This document shows positions 11,590-23,300 of a stretch of DNA of 64,000 bases, in pieces (within the stretch, counting starts at the first letter, position 1; every line of letters begins with the position of its first letter). A program made the translations under genes and the position numbers. Below the pieces are notes generated by a model. It was not told the origin of the DNA. It searched no databases and saw nothing but the letters and a program-made list of their open reading frames with translations. The DNA lies in the NCBI GenBank assembly GCA_035771165.1, contig JAWNZC010000473.1:2053001-2117000 (forward strand), read 5' to 3'. This DNA comes from Paragorgia papillata. Taxonomy: Eukaryota; Cnidaria; Anthozoa; Scleralcyonacea; Coralliidae.

Positions 11590-12600
11590 ATTATTGCATG
11601 TAGAAGAACACGCATATATTCGAGTGACATCTATATTTATAGAAACCAAATAAATATTCTATGGATTCTTATTGGCTAATTAGTTGCACTGTATAATTGT
11701 GAAGAACTAATTTCCAAAACACTGCGTCTATACAGTACATGTGTATAATAAAAAGGGATTATACATACCTTTAATTCTTTGGCAAATTAAGGGTTAAAAA
11801 TGATTTGTGAAAAATGAAAACTCAGGTAAATTGATGTGAATTAGTAAACAGCTTTAATGGCAGATACAAAACAGTTCTAATGAAATGATTGTAGAAAAAG
11901 TATTAATTAATTGTCACTAAAAATATTTCCTATACGTTCAATTGAACAGTATATTCTGAAGAAAAACCCAAGCTTCTAATTAGGAAGTTGGTCAAGATAA
12001 ATTTTCTAATTTGCCAAATTAGATACTTATTCAGGTCTACAAATGTAGTTCAGATCCTGGACTACGCAAGAATTTAATTAAGTTAGTAATATTCCTTACA
12101 TCTAATTAAACAGGAACCTATAAGTTCTTCCAGTGCAGGAATGTTTCGAGACAAGTTACAAAATCTTGAACAACTTGTCAATAAATTATTATTCCTGTGT
12201 AAATTGGTTTAAAAATAGCTACCCTGAAATGAATTATATAAGCAGAATCCTGTTTCTCACAGGATAATGACACTGTTGAATAATTATAGTATCAAGCTTT
12301 CTGTGGCATGGCAATATAAGATGATGAGCTGCCGAGGTTTTGAGGATCGAAATACTGACTGACGTTTTGAGCAGAGCCTTTAATCAGAATAAAACTTGAC
12401 GAATTACTCTGATGAAGGGCTCCACTCGAAACGTCAGTTAATTTCATTCCTCAAAACTTTGGCAGTTCACCACCTGAACGATTGGCTATATCAGAAACAC
12501 ATTACATTTTTACACTGTATCATGTCTGATTTAATTTATTATAATAATTAATAGATGAAATTGTGAACCTAGGATCCTGTTGTTCCCAATGTAGATTAAT
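11590..12600. other. AT-rich intergenic with one short fold-back
   Basis: No gene. At about 12356-12442, ACTGACGTTTTGAG pairs with CTCGAAACGTCAGT across an 85-base fold-back containing CTCTGATGAAGGGCTCC. Related strings (CTGACGTTTCAAGCC...ATCAGAGTAAT) occur on the opposite strand at about 42947-42985 and 43077-43113, so this is a dispersed family. Confidence 0.5.
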
Positions 12601-12609
12601 GACTAATTA

Positions 12610-13050
12610 ATTAATTCAGAATCTTATTCTTCTCCAGGATCCGGAAAGAATCCTATTCCTGTCCAGGATCCTGAAAAGAATTCTGTTTCTGTATAGGATC
12701 CTGCACTGGATCCTGTTCCTACTTAACCTACTGAAGAGAAATCTTATTCATGTTTAGGATCCTGTTTTTCTGTAGGATCCTGAACGAGACACCTCTTTCT
12801 TGTTCAGGATCCTGTTTTTCTGTAGGATCCTGAAGAGAAGTATATTCCTGTTTAGGATCCTACACAGGATCCTGTTCTTGTGTAAGATCCTGAACAGGAT
12901 CCTGTTTTTCTGTAGGATCCTGAAGAGAATTATACTGTATTCCTGTTTAGGATCCTACACAGGATCCTGTTCTTGTGTAAGATCCTGAACAGGATCCTGT
13001 TCCTAAACAAGATCCTATAGGATCCTACAGGATCCTGTAGGATCCTGCCC
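12610..13050. repeat. GGATCC-rich minisatellite
   Basis: Irregular array in which AGGATCCTG recurs every 20-30 bases, joined by short TTTTTCTGT, TTCCTGT or TTCTTGTGTA linkers; one block of about 90 bp around 12830-12900 is repeated at 12905-12995. The palindromic core means the array can pair with itself at many offsets. Short frames through it are not genes. Confidence 0.8.
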
Positions 13051-13059
13051 AGGTTTTCC

Positions 13060-13241
13060 ACCAAGGCTGTGAGGGATGTTCTGTAAAAGTGCCAGCTCTT
13101 CCCCCGCCAATATCTGTTCATTGCATCTTCAATAACCCTATCAGAATGAGCTAGGTTTGGCCCATTGACAGAATCATGGCTCTTTCTATTGTATGGCTGC
13201 ATAGAAACTTTGCAAGAGTTGAACCAGTTGACTGAGTTCAA
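13060..13241 (-). CDS. Possible exon or transposon-protein relic, unrecognised
   Basis: On minus, the segment before the frame runs into the GGATCC array has plausible protein character: PYNRKSHDSVNGPNLAHSDR followed by VIEDAMNRYWRGKSWHFYR. No family recognised. It could be an exon or a fragment of a mobile-element protein; no splice partner found. Confidence 0.2.
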
Positions 13242-13259
13242 AGAGTTGACTATTTGAGT

Positions 13260-14090
13260 TGGACTTCAGGACATGTAAGTTGTAAAACTTGTAAAAGTAT
13301 AATGGGTATTAATAAACAAGAATAAAATATTTAACAAATAACAATCACAACTTCAACTTGTGAGTGTTTACCATTAAACACATATAGCATTCAATTTGAC
13401 AGCTTGTTAGAGTTATACAGTTGCAGTTGTCAGCACTAGTACTGAGCAGTACAGTCAACAGTGTCGATTACTCGCAGAAAATTTTCTTATGTTCTCTTGC
13501 GGTCCCAGAAAGTAAAATATTTTTTCTACCCCTGCTGCCCAGAACTGAAAATCTTCATAAAAGCTAAATTTTAAAACTCACATTTACTCACTTACATGTA
13601 AAGATGTAAATTATGTGAATCTATCAAGTTAACACACTGACAGTGACACTGTACTGTCATCTGTCTATATTCAAAAAGAATTTACGCTCACATAGTCACA
13701 TTTTCTCAGACTCTCTTTGAGTTTGTGATGCAGAAGTTTTAACAATATTGTTATAGTAACTTTTTTCAGATTGTATAAAGGATTATGTTACTTATATTTA
13801 GTTAAACGTATAAAATGTCCTTTTATAAAATGGCTTTATTCAATTTAATTTTATTAAAGGGCTAGTTGCTACTTTTTGTTAAAATATTTATTGTTTGTTC
13901 TAAACAATAAATAATTTAACAAACAGTACTTAGTTTCCATTTTATTAAACAGTGCTTATATTAGTTTTTATATTATATTCACACGCCATTTGTTAATTTA
14001 TAGTGGAAATATATCACCTTTGCTGAAAATAAAGTTGACAGTTTAAATACCATTTCGTTGTGGGTTTAATTTAATACCGTAGATAAGTTA
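13260..14090. other. AT-rich intergenic, nothing seen
   Basis: Very AT-rich sequence with no open frame, RNA gene or clear repeat. Confidence 0.4.
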
Positions 14091-14224
14091 CAATATTGGC
14101 ATACAAGTACCACATTACTTACCATTTGGACCGTTTCGTTCAAAGTTTTGTTGAACCACAGGTTGAACGAGAATCGAAACCACAGAATCAACTCGCGTCG
14201 GAACCCTTGACCACAGAATATATG

Positions 14225-14540
14225 TCGCCTCGCGCACGATTCCTCGCCATCCTACGCCATCTACGCAATCCTGGCAAGCTCCCCCGGCACTGCCGGGAGA
14301 ACATGCCAGGATGGCGTAGGATCGCGTACGATGGCGTAAAATATCGCGCCTGCGCATTGAAGAAATGCGGACAAGTTTTCACTTGAGTTGGACTTCTGGT
14401 TGTATTACTATAATATTCTGTGCCTTAACGTTTATGTCCTCGCGCATGTCGCCTCGCGCATCTTTATTCGTCGCCATCCTACGCCACCCTAGGCAGTTTT
14501 AATCTTCTTCTGCGGTAGGATGGCGTCGATTGGATACTTT
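14225..14540. repeat. GC-richer inverted-repeat cluster
   Basis: GCCATCCTACGCCATC (about 14247) and several reverse complements (GATGGCGTAGGATCGC about 14312, GGTAGGATGGCGTCG about 14515) alternate with CTCGCGCA repeats. A CCCGGCACTGCCGGG stem sits at about 14284. Fold-back element cluster; the short open frames are by-products. Confidence 0.55.
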
Positions 14541-14749
14541 CTGTGATCGAAACTTTCAACAAATAATCGTCAACTGAACGGAAGCATGAGTCTACAATTT
14601 CTGTCAATAATGTCAGCGGTTAGAGTGTGTCACACATGGTGACATTCAAGAGGTTAAGAGTTCACTAGAGCTCTTGCGAGAAGGAAATAGCAAGTTGTTT
14701 GTTTTTTTATTTGTTTTGAAAACTTCCGATAAACAACGATAATATATTT

Positions 14750-15610
14750 CAAGCAATCTCCAAACAGTAGCGATAAATTTCCAAACAATTTCCAAACAGT
14801 TTCGATAAATTTCCAAGCAATTTCCAAACAGTAACGATAAATTTCCAAACAATTTCCAAACAGTAACGATAAATTTCCAAACAATTTCCAAACAGTAGCT
14901 ATAAATTTCCAAACAATTTCCAAACAGTAGCTATAAATTTCCAAACAGTAACGATAAATTTCCAAACAATTTCCAAACAGTAACAAGAAATTTCCGAAGA
15001 ATTTCCAAACAGTAACGATAAATTTCCAAACAATTTCCAAACAGTAACGATAAATTTCCAAACAATTTCCAAACAGTAACGATAAATTTCCAAACAATTT
15101 CCAAACAGTAGCGATAAATTTCCAAACAATATCCAAACAGTAACGATAAATTTCCAAACAATTTCCAAACAGTAACGATAAATTTCCAAACAATTTCCAA
15201 ACTGTAACGATAAATTTCCAAACAATATCCAAACAGTAACGATAAATTTCCAAACAATTTCCAAACAGTAACGATAAATTTCCAAACAATTTCCAAACAG
15301 TAACAAGAAATTTCCAAAGAATTTCCAAACAGTAACGATAAATTTCCAAACAATTTCCAAACAGTAACGATAAATTTCCAAACAATTTCCAAGCAGTGAC
15401 GATAAATTTCCAAACAATTTCCAAACAGTAACGATAAATTTCCAAACAATTTCCAAGCAGTGACGATAAATTTCCAAACAATTTCCAAACAGTAGCGATA
15501 AATTTTAAACAATTTCCAATCAATAACGATAAATTTCCAAACAGTAGCGTAAATTTCCAAACAGTTTCGATAAATTTCCAAACAGTTTCGATAAATTTCC
15601 AAACAAGATC
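14750..15610. repeat. 32-bp tandem satellite
   Basis: About 26 tandem copies of a 32-base unit built on AAATTTCCAAACAATTTCC followed by AAACAGTAACGAT, with some units shortened or changed (GTAGC, GTGAC, GTTTC variants). Because 32 is not a multiple of three and the unit has no stop on minus, three long minus-strand frames stay open, each giving the same 32-residue period (KFIVTVWKLFGNLSLLFGN...). Degenerate half-units continue to about 15850. Not a gene. Confidence 0.9.
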
Positions 15611-16084
15611 CATACTGATTTAGGGCTAATTTCCAAGTAATTTGCAAACTGTATCAATAAATTTCCAAAGTATTTACATACTATTTACAAAAAAGTGATT
15701 TAAATAGAATAAAATTTCCAAATAAGTTCCAGATAAGTTCCAAACTAAATGCAAATTTCCATAGTGTGTCAATGTTGCATGTAATTGGAAATTGACATTT
15801 ACAGTGTATATCCCAACTATTTCCAAACTATTTACATTGTACGGAAAGGTTCTGATTTTTCCAGTGACAAGGATTGATTGTCTTGATAAGCTGGTAGAAT
15901 TTTGAAACCAGGAACATCTAAGGCATCTTGGTTCTGATTCATTGGGTTGGTCCGTTACGGTTTGACACTTGCGCCTTCTAGTCTATTTCAAACTTCAGCG
16001 GCGGCTTTAATACGGCTACTCTTAGCCTGGACTCCTGGTCATTTTACGCTCTTTTATACATCTTTGCGGCAAGGTAAATGGTTC

Positions 16085-16460
16085 TTTTAGGGCCTATTTA
16101 TATGGTGGCGAGTTACTCGGTCAACTGAGTTACCCAGTTTGCCAGGATATAAAACTTTACGTTCTGTTTATATGAGAGCGAGCTACCTGGTGGGTTGTAA
16201 TATTTGAGATGATTCTCATCAACAAAAGTGACATGAAGTTACGAATATAGAAAATTCATTCAGCTATGCCGAGTTACTTGGGTAATGTTTATCCCACCTC
16301 GCCGAGATCCCGGCTGCCAGTGCCGAGTTCTACCCGTCTGTCTCATATAAACACTGCGGTGGGGAAAACAGTGACCGGGAACTCGCCATGTGCCGAGTAT
16401 TAAATAACTCGACTGGCCGGGTAATTTTATAACTCGCCTCCATATAAACAGGTCCTTTAT
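16085..16460. mobile_element. MITE with inverted ends and TTTA duplication
   Basis: Left end GGCCTATTTATATGGTGGCGAGTTA and right end CTCGCCTCCATATAAACAGGTCC are diverged inverted repeats, flanked on both sides by TTTA. The interior repeats GAGTTAC / GTAACTC motifs. About 370 bp, non-coding. Confidence 0.6.
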
Positions 16461-16879
16461 AGTTCCTCATTTATTGCCGTCAAATTATTTTCAACACTGG
16501 AAAATCGTTTCAGTTTATGGAAATTGTAGCTAACCACATATAAACTAAAGCGACGAAACTATTCAGTCGCCCAAACAAAATCGAACAAAATATTTCTTTT
16601 TATTCCGTCCTCTTAAAACGTCGCATTTAAATAATCGCATCCCAACAAAATGTTCAAAGAGATACAAATGGAACAGGGAATTGAAAGGAGGGATTTTTTT
16701 AACGCTGTCTTAATAATTTATGAATTGAGTTCGACGTGGTTCGACAAGGGCCAAGGCAGAGTGCCAGAGATTTATGAATTGAGTTCGACAAGGCAGATAT
16801 TCGAAATGAAACGGAAGTTTATGAATAAGAAACGATTTGATTGGCTGATTGGTTAACAATCGAGAAAGGAATGTATCGC

Positions 16880-16925
16880 GCGTCTGAGCAGACGTTAGTG
16901 GGGGCACCTCACAACGTCTGCTCAA
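16880..16925. repeat. Small hairpin
   Basis: GAGCAGACGTT and AACGTCTGCTC flank a 15-base loop. Just upstream, TTTATGAATTGAGTTCGAC is repeated directly at about 16719 and 16770. Function unknown. Confidence 0.45.
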
Positions 16926-17269
16926 GGAGGCTAAACCAGTATGTGCTTTCTGAATCCCAAATTATGTTTCTATGACCGTATACCGGACCTATAGAAATGT
17001 GCTTGGATTAAACCCTGCATGTTACATAATTTCCATGATTGCATTATATTGGAATCATCGTCAAGTTATTGCCATTGAACATACTATAGTAAATGTCATT
17101 GTGTTATATATGCAAAGGATTAATTAAACAATTAAATGAAGTACTCCTATTACAATCTTGTTTCCCAATTACCAAGTATTATATGCATGGCATGCATGGG
17201 AAATGCAGAGCATACAGTAATATGGCTTAATCCTAAAAAGCTATTCAGCTCTGTGCAGTATACGTGTGA

Positions 17270-17705
17270 GGTTATTGAAGTGTGGACTGTGAACTTTAAG
17301 AATTGACTGTATGGGAGTGTGGACTGGGCTGTGGACTTATAGCAGTGTGGGCTGTGGACTTTAAGAAGTGACTGTATAGTAGCTAGTGTGGACTGTGGGC
17401 TGTGGACTTATAGAAGTGTGGACTATGGACTTTAAGAAGTGACTGTATAGAAGTGTGGGCTGTGGACTTATAGCAGTGTGGGCTGTGGGCTTTAAGCTAG
17501 AAGTGACTGTATACAAGTGTGGACTGTGGGTTGTGGACTTATAGAAGTGTGTACTGTGGGCTTTAAGAAGTGAGTGTATAGAAGTGTGGGCTGTGGACTT
17601 ATAGCAGTGTGGGCTGTGGGCTTTAAGCTAGAAGTGACTGAATACAAGTGTGGACTGTGGGTTGTGGACTTATAGAAGTGTGGACTGTGGACTTTAAGAA
17701 GCGAG
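17270..17705. repeat. Minisatellite of GTGTGG / TTTAAG units
   Basis: Roughly seven copies of a 55-75-bp unit alternating GTGTGGACTGTGG, GACTTATAGAAGTG and CTTTAAGAAGTGACTGTATAG. Units vary in length by loss of sub-blocks. No coding potential. Confidence 0.8.
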
Positions 17706-18209
17706 GACATGTGTCCAATTAATAGGAAATCATTTGCCAAACATGGATTTCACTTTTAATTATGTTGAATATTTAATGTCTGGGAGCTGCATTAACAAAT
17801 TAAGAAATGCATGTTTTGATGACGTATACTGTGCTCCGGTACCTACAGAAGCACCCGGCCGTTTGCAATGTTGGGTTTCCCGTTTCCTTTAATAGTAAAT
17901 AGCCCTTTGGGAGTTCTCCGTCCTCTTCGAAATTTCGTCAAAATATCAACTTATTTACTTACGATTCAGTTTCCCTTCACGTTGTTAGGTCCTCCATAGT
18001 TCCATGATCTGTCCCGTTGCTTGAAATATGCTTGTGGTTCGTCTATTTCGTGATTATATGCGAAAACAACGAATTCACAACAGTAAAATATAGCAACTCA
18101 CTCCTCATGCTTGCATAATAATGCAAATATGTTATGTTGTAGTGTAGTGTAGACGCTTCTTACTAAAGATGGTCATTAACTGATTTGATAAACTTGTTAA
18201 GAGAATGTC

Positions 18210-18440
18210 GTGTTATTTGTACGATTTGGTTATTCTTGAGTGCCTATAAATAGTTCGCTGAATAGTTTTACATACGCAAGCCCACTATACGCTGTTTATC
18301 AGTGACTGTACCGCGCCCCCCGGTACAGTGTGAGTCACTCACCAAAGTATTCCAAAATTATTGGTGTCACGTGACCAGTCTTTGCCAGGGTCTTATCTCC
18401 GCCCCGCCATTTTTAGAACGCCCTAGGTACGAGGTTGTAT
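18210..18440 (+). repeat. Dispersed repeat, copy 2
   Basis: Collinear with 1320-1560 (see that entry): GAATAGTT, CTGTTTATCAGTGACTGTACC, AAAGTATTCCAAA, and terminal TACGAGGTTGT. Same orientation, clearly diverged. Confidence 0.5.
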
Positions 18441-18449
18441 ATGGTTTGG

Positions 18450-19290
18450 TTTGTTTTCCGGTCCCTACGCAAAACGACGCATGCTGATTGGTTCGCGAGC
18501 GGTCGGGATTCTACGACATTGTCCGACCGATCAAAACGCTTTTTTCTCAGACCGGTGAGTTTTGGCGAGGAAAATTCTGAGTTGATTTGAAAACAAATAA
18601 AAGAAAACTAAGGTATCTTTATTCAAATATTCTGAACAATAAAATGTGTTGGAACATTAATTACTGCTGGTTTTCTTTAAAGTTGTTTACTTAAAAACAC
18701 GACAAATAAAAGCCGAACTGGTCGAAACAAGAAGGTCAAGAAGCGACACGAAAAAGTTAACAGGTAAGGAAAACAGCATGCGCCGAAGACAAAAACAACG
18801 CTCGGAACTTAAAAATAAAATGAACCAAATAGCCATATAATAAATCTCTTATTAACCTCGTTTGCTCGGTCTGTACGGGAAAGTATTTGCCCTCGGTTTT
18901 ATCCCACAAACCTCGCTCCTTTGATCATTCGATCTGTACGAAAGGCAAATACTTTCTTTAAACAGATAGCTTTAAGGATCTTTAAATCTTTTGTCGTAAT
19001 GGTAGGTCTTCTGTATTTTATATTTCTATATATATTATTATAGTTTTTCGAAATAAGTAATTCGAAATACAGTCTCTAATCGGCATGTATATTCAGTAAA
19101 GTTTTTTCAGGATATTGTTGCTTAATAAGCAATCATCTTGAATGTCGTCGCTCGTTTATAATTTCTCTTTGTAACAGTTTTCCTGGATTCTTTCCACAAA
19201 TTTTTTGTTTTCACAGCTGTCAGAAATAGAATAACAGGTGAAAAAATAACCCATTCATATTGTAACACCTATACCGCTTGCGAGGTCCGG
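18450..19290. other. Left flank of the Polinton
   Basis: AT-rich non-coding DNA. A diverged inverted pair occurs at about 18855-18955 (AACCTCGTTTGCTCGGTCTGTACGG / CGATCTGTACGAAAGGCAAATACTTT). No gene seen. Confidence 0.4.
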
Positions 19291-19295
19291 ATAGG

Positions 19296-19301
19296 CCTAC
19301 G
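19296..19301. repeat. Target-site duplication, left
   Basis: CCTACG, identical to 33322-33327 directly outside the right tip. Confidence 0.93.
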
Positions 19302-19374
19302 AGTAGTGATACCCCCCCATCGGGAGTTCAAAGGGATGCCGCCTCATTAAATATTCAATTTTTATTTATTCATT

Positions 19375-19625
19375 CTCAGGCTCCTTTAGGATCCTCTAAC
19401 CCTAATCTCATTACGTCATTGTGTCTCAGGCTCCTTTGGGACAGTCTAACCCTAATCTGATTACGTCATTATGTCTCAGGCTCCTTTGGGACAGTCTAAC
19501 CCTAATCTGATTACGTCATTATGTCTCAGGCTCCTTTGGGACCTCCAAACCCTAATCTCATTATTTATGCGTACATCATTATTTCTCAGGTTCCTTTGGG
19601 ACTTCCTAACCCTAACTTGTTTTCC
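19375..19625 (+). repeat. Subterminal tandem repeats, left (5 units)
   Basis: Five direct units of about 50 bp. Each begins TCTCAGGCTCCTTTGGGAC (with variants) and continues with CTAACCCTAATCT and ATTACGTCATTATG; the fourth unit has an insert (TTATGCGTAC) and the fifth is truncated after CTAACCCTAACTTG. Units 2 and 3 are identical. The CTAACCCTAA core resembles 1.5 copies of the animal telomere hexamer. Likely protein-binding sites for replication or transposition; function is inferred only from position. Confidence 0.85.
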
Positions 19626-19699
19626 CCCCAACTCTAGCTTTCATGCAACCCCCCCGTGTAATACGTCATAACCGATAGCTCTCCGAGTATTTTTGGCAC

Positions 19700-19777
19700 T
19701 CGACTTATATAAGTATAGCAACCAACTTTCATTTATACACTTTACCCAAACAGTGCGTACGTTAAACGTTTGATAAA
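19700..19777 (+). promoter_or_regulatory. Promoter of the terminal-repeat Bcl-2-like gene
   Basis: A strong TATA box, TTATATAAG (about 19705-19713), lies some 65 bp before the ATG at 19778; a start about 30 bp downstream falls in the CTTTCATTTATAC stretch. The same arrangement is present in inverted copy at the right end (about 32897-32975). Confidence 0.5.
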
Positions 19778-20152
19778 ATGGATATTATTTACGACGAACT
19801 AAGGAAAAATAACATTGGTATCGATAAAGACACTCTGTCTTTTCACTTAGAATCCTTACTTACCGAACAACAGGGGTTGTACGATTGTGTAAACGGTCGA
19901 ATCTGTGGAGATAACTTGGTGAATATTCACAGGGAGATGCATGCGACCAATTTTGGGCGTATTATTGCCTATTTAGCTTTAGTTCTTAAAGTAAGTGACT
20001 CCTGTGACGAAGAAACGATCAGAGAGGCCGTGAGAAGAACGATAAACGATTTGAGACGTATAGACTTGACTAAATACAAACGAAATAAAACTATATCCCG
20101 ATGGCTTGGTTCATTGCTTCTCAGACTGATATTTGCATACTTCCATGTGTAA
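19778..20152 (+). CDS. Bcl-2-like apoptosis regulator, left copy
   Basis: A 124-residue protein. Residues 58-61 are NFGR followed by IIAYLALVL, the pattern of a BH1 motif (N-W-G-R-I in cellular Bcl-2 proteins) at the start of the central hydrophobic helix. It is followed at the right spacing by an amphipathic stretch (EETIREAVRRTINDLRR, 78-94) and a BH2-like ISRWLGSLLLRL near the C-terminus (106-117). The length is short but within the range of viral Bcl-2 homologues. Family role: binding pro-apoptotic BH3 proteins to block mitochondrial cell death, which would keep a host cell alive during element replication. Bcl-2-like genes have been noted in adintoviruses (from memory). It lies wholly inside the terminal repeat, so every intact element has two copies. 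Assignment rests on motif order, not a search. Confidence 0.55.
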   Translation: MDIIYDELRKNNIGIDKDTLSFHLESLLTEQQGLYDCVNGRICGDNLVNIHREMHATNFGRIIAYLALVLKVSDSCDEETIREAVRRTINDLRRIDLTKYKRNKTISRWLGSLLLRLIFAYFHV

Positions 20153-20384
20153 AACCTCATTAGGAGGTCATTAGTATTTTAAACAAAAGAACGAGTCTGG
20201 GCGAGTCCAGGCGACGTCAGAGCTTAGACAAAGAAATGTTGATTAATATGTGCGTAACCATAGAGAATGTACAGCGTCGCGTCGTCTCATTCGAACTCTG
20301 TTCTCGTACGAGTATTATCGAAAGTCTTTTGGAGCGTGTTTTAGGAAGTGTTTTTTTTGGATTTGTTATCTATTTATGATCAAA

Positions 20385-23300
20385 ATGTCTCAAACGGTAA
20401 GTTGAACTATTGAACATTTATGAAACGTTTGGTCATTGAACAAAACTCTGCCTGTATGTTTACGAAATTCTCTTATGTTTCTAGATTGATATTGTTGACC
20501 TGATTAAGAGTTGTGAGACGGAGAGTGCTTTGGAGTTTTTGGAGGAGTCGTTCATTCTTACTGAGGAGCAAAAACGGACTGTTCTTCAACAGAAAGTGAT
20601 CTTTTGGACGAACGCTATGGCCGACGAACTTCAACGGGAGATCGAAACACCAGCAGATGTAGTGCCCGACCTTATGACTAACTGGTCTGATGAAGAACGT
20701 CGTCTGTTCAACGAAGATTGGAACAACGATGAGTTTCTGTGCTATGACGAGGAACAACCCGATATCCCTGAACAGTTGGAAGACCAAGTGGGAGAAGGGA
20801 GCAAGAGAAAGCGTACCAACGACACCGAGTCTTCCCCCAAACGCCTGAAGCCCGAAGATTACTTCACCATCAAATCGGTAAAGCAGGTCAACGTCAGGAA
20901 ATTCAAGACAACAGGTACCGACTATACTGTACAGTTTAAACCTTTACATATACATGGGGTATCTGATATTATGTCAGTATTAAACAGTGCTTTTCAGCAC
21001 TTATTTGATCGGTTAACCACCGATATGTCCCCTCATGATCAAGTCCGTTTGATCATGAATTCCCATCAACTCGACCGTCCCATTTCCCTACCTTTCCTTC
21101 AACGAGACCGTTTGACCCCCGAGAAATTCCTGGCTGTTGTGGAACGTGTCGTACAATCCAATACAAAGTTTACGCTGGACGAATCGGTGAAGGTGAACGT
21201 GGTCCACGTCGAAATGCCTCATGGTGGTGCGGGAAAACGACGCGATGTAGTCAATCTACAGAGCTACCTCAACAAAAAAGATTGTTTTGTTCAAATTAAG
21301 AATAAGGATGAACTGTGTTGTGCTCGGGCGGTCATCGTTGCCAAGGCGAAGTTTGACAAAAACCCACAATACAAAAGTATCGTTAGCCATTCCGGAACAC
21401 TGCTAGGTCGTTTAGCCCACGAACTATACGAGACTGCTGGTGTCCCCCTGGGTCCCTGTGGGATCCCCGAAATCAAAAAGTTCCAAGCTGTCCTCCCTGG
21501 ATACCAACTCAACGTGGTCTCCAAGGAACACTTGAACGCCCTAATTTATTCTGGTCCCGAAGCCGAGAAACACCTGTATCTCTACCACCATGATAACCAC
21601 TACGATGTGATCACCAGTATGCCAGCCTTCCTCGCGCGCAAGCAATACTGCCATACGTGCAAGAAAGGCTACGACAAAATTACCGACCATCCGTGTGGCA
21701 ATCTCTGCAAGCTCTGTCATATACAGAACTGCCCTGTGATCAAATGGAAGTACTGCAAAGACTGCAACCGTTTCTTCAAAAGCGACGAATGCTTCGCCCG
21801 ACATAAAGCTGCAGTTGGACAACAAAAACCTCTCTGTTCTTCGCTCACCAAAGCCCAAAGTGTCAACGCGTGGTGACCCGTGCCAGCCTCAACGACCATC
21901 ACTGTGGCTTAGTGCGGTGCTCCGTTTGTGCCAAGTACGTCAAACCCGAGAACCATCAGTGCTACATCCAACCGATCCGAGAGAAGAGACAGCGACAAGC
22001 CAACGATAGCCAACCCAACGAATTCCTTGACGACGATGTTGCTGTGGACGGTGACAACGGCAGCGGCGAACGAGACCAGACCCTAATGTTCTTCGACTTT
22101 GAGTGCACCCAAGACGACGGTCAGCACATCCCAAATCTCTGCGTTGTCCAGAACGAAAGCGGCGACGAGATGGTATTTTCTGGCCTCAATACCAAAGACG
22201 AATTCTGCGTGTGGCTTTTCCAGAGGGAAAACGACAATACCACCTTCATAGCCCATAACTTCCAAGCCTACGACGGGTACTTCATTCTGCAATACCTCTA
22301 CAAGCAGGGAATTACTCCGGAGGTAATTACTCGTGGCGCCAAGATTCTTTCACTCACCGTTCCACAGCTGAACATTAAATTCATCGACTCGTTGTGCTTT
22401 ATTCCCATGCGTTTGGCTGACTTCCCCAAGACCTTTGGTATCACTGAACTCCAGAAAGGCTACTTCCCACACTTCTTCAACAGAGTAGAGAACCAAGACT
22501 ATGTTGGCCCGCTCCCAGACGCCAAGCTCTACGATCCCGAGGGTATGAGTCCTGGCGATCGCGAAAAGTTTTATGCGTGGTACAACGACCTCGTCAACCG
22601 TAACTACGTCTTCGACTTCCAAGCCGAAATCCTGAGTTATTGCCAGTCTGATGTCGATATTCTCCGTCAATGTTGTCTTGAGTTTCGCGAACTCTTCCGT
22701 GAAGTCACTGATATCGACCCCTTTGCACAATGTCTTACCATCGCCTCCGCCTGTAATTTGGTTTTTCGCAAGACCTTCTTGAAGGAAAACACTATTGCCG
22801 TCATCCCTCCCTGTGGGTACAACCCCGAAAACAAACAGTCAGTCATCGCTCTGAAAATGCTTGCATACATCGCACAACGTGATGATATCGCCATTCGACA
22901 TGCCCGCAATCATGGAGAGCAACGCATCGGGAAATACCTCGTCGATGGGTACAACGCCGAAACGAACACGGTGTGGGAGATTCAGGGCTGCCTGTGGCAC
23001 GGTTGTGAACGCTGCTATGCCAGAGACACAGTCAACCCGGTTAATGAATTAACCATGCACGAACTCCATCAACGAACCTTGGAAAAGACACAGTTCCTGA
23101 AAGACAGAGGATTCAATGTCGTGGAGATTTGGACCTGTGACATTGATCGTCAACTTGCCGCAGACCCTGAGATGAGAGCATTCTTTGAGAACTTCGAGAT
23201 CTCCGAACCTTTGGAACCTCGCCACGGATTCTTTGGTGGACGTACCAACGCGACACGCCTGTTCTACGAAGCTCAACCTGGAGAAAAGATCCGATACGTC

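Larger units (their letters stand above)
19302..20278 (+). repeat. Polinton left terminal inverted repeat
   Basis: About 977 bp, the reverse complement of 32383-33321 by eye with few substitutions. The length difference comes mostly from one extra 50-bp subterminal unit on this side and a small indel just after the Bcl-2-like frame. It holds the complete Bcl-2-like gene with its own promoter; similarity ends after ACAGCGTC at 20278. Confidence 0.92.

Noticed and set aside
12356..12442. Hammerhead-ribozyme-like string CTGATGA ... GAAAC ... GTC
   Set aside because: No stem III between GAAAC and GTC; the region folds better as a simple inverted repeat.
14750..15610. CRISPR-like regular repeats
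   Set aside because: Units are directly tandem with no unique spacers, and the genome is eukaryotic.
14654..15613. Long minus-strand frame of 319 codons
   Set aside because: It is a by-product of the 32-bp satellite; the same peptide appears in all three frames.
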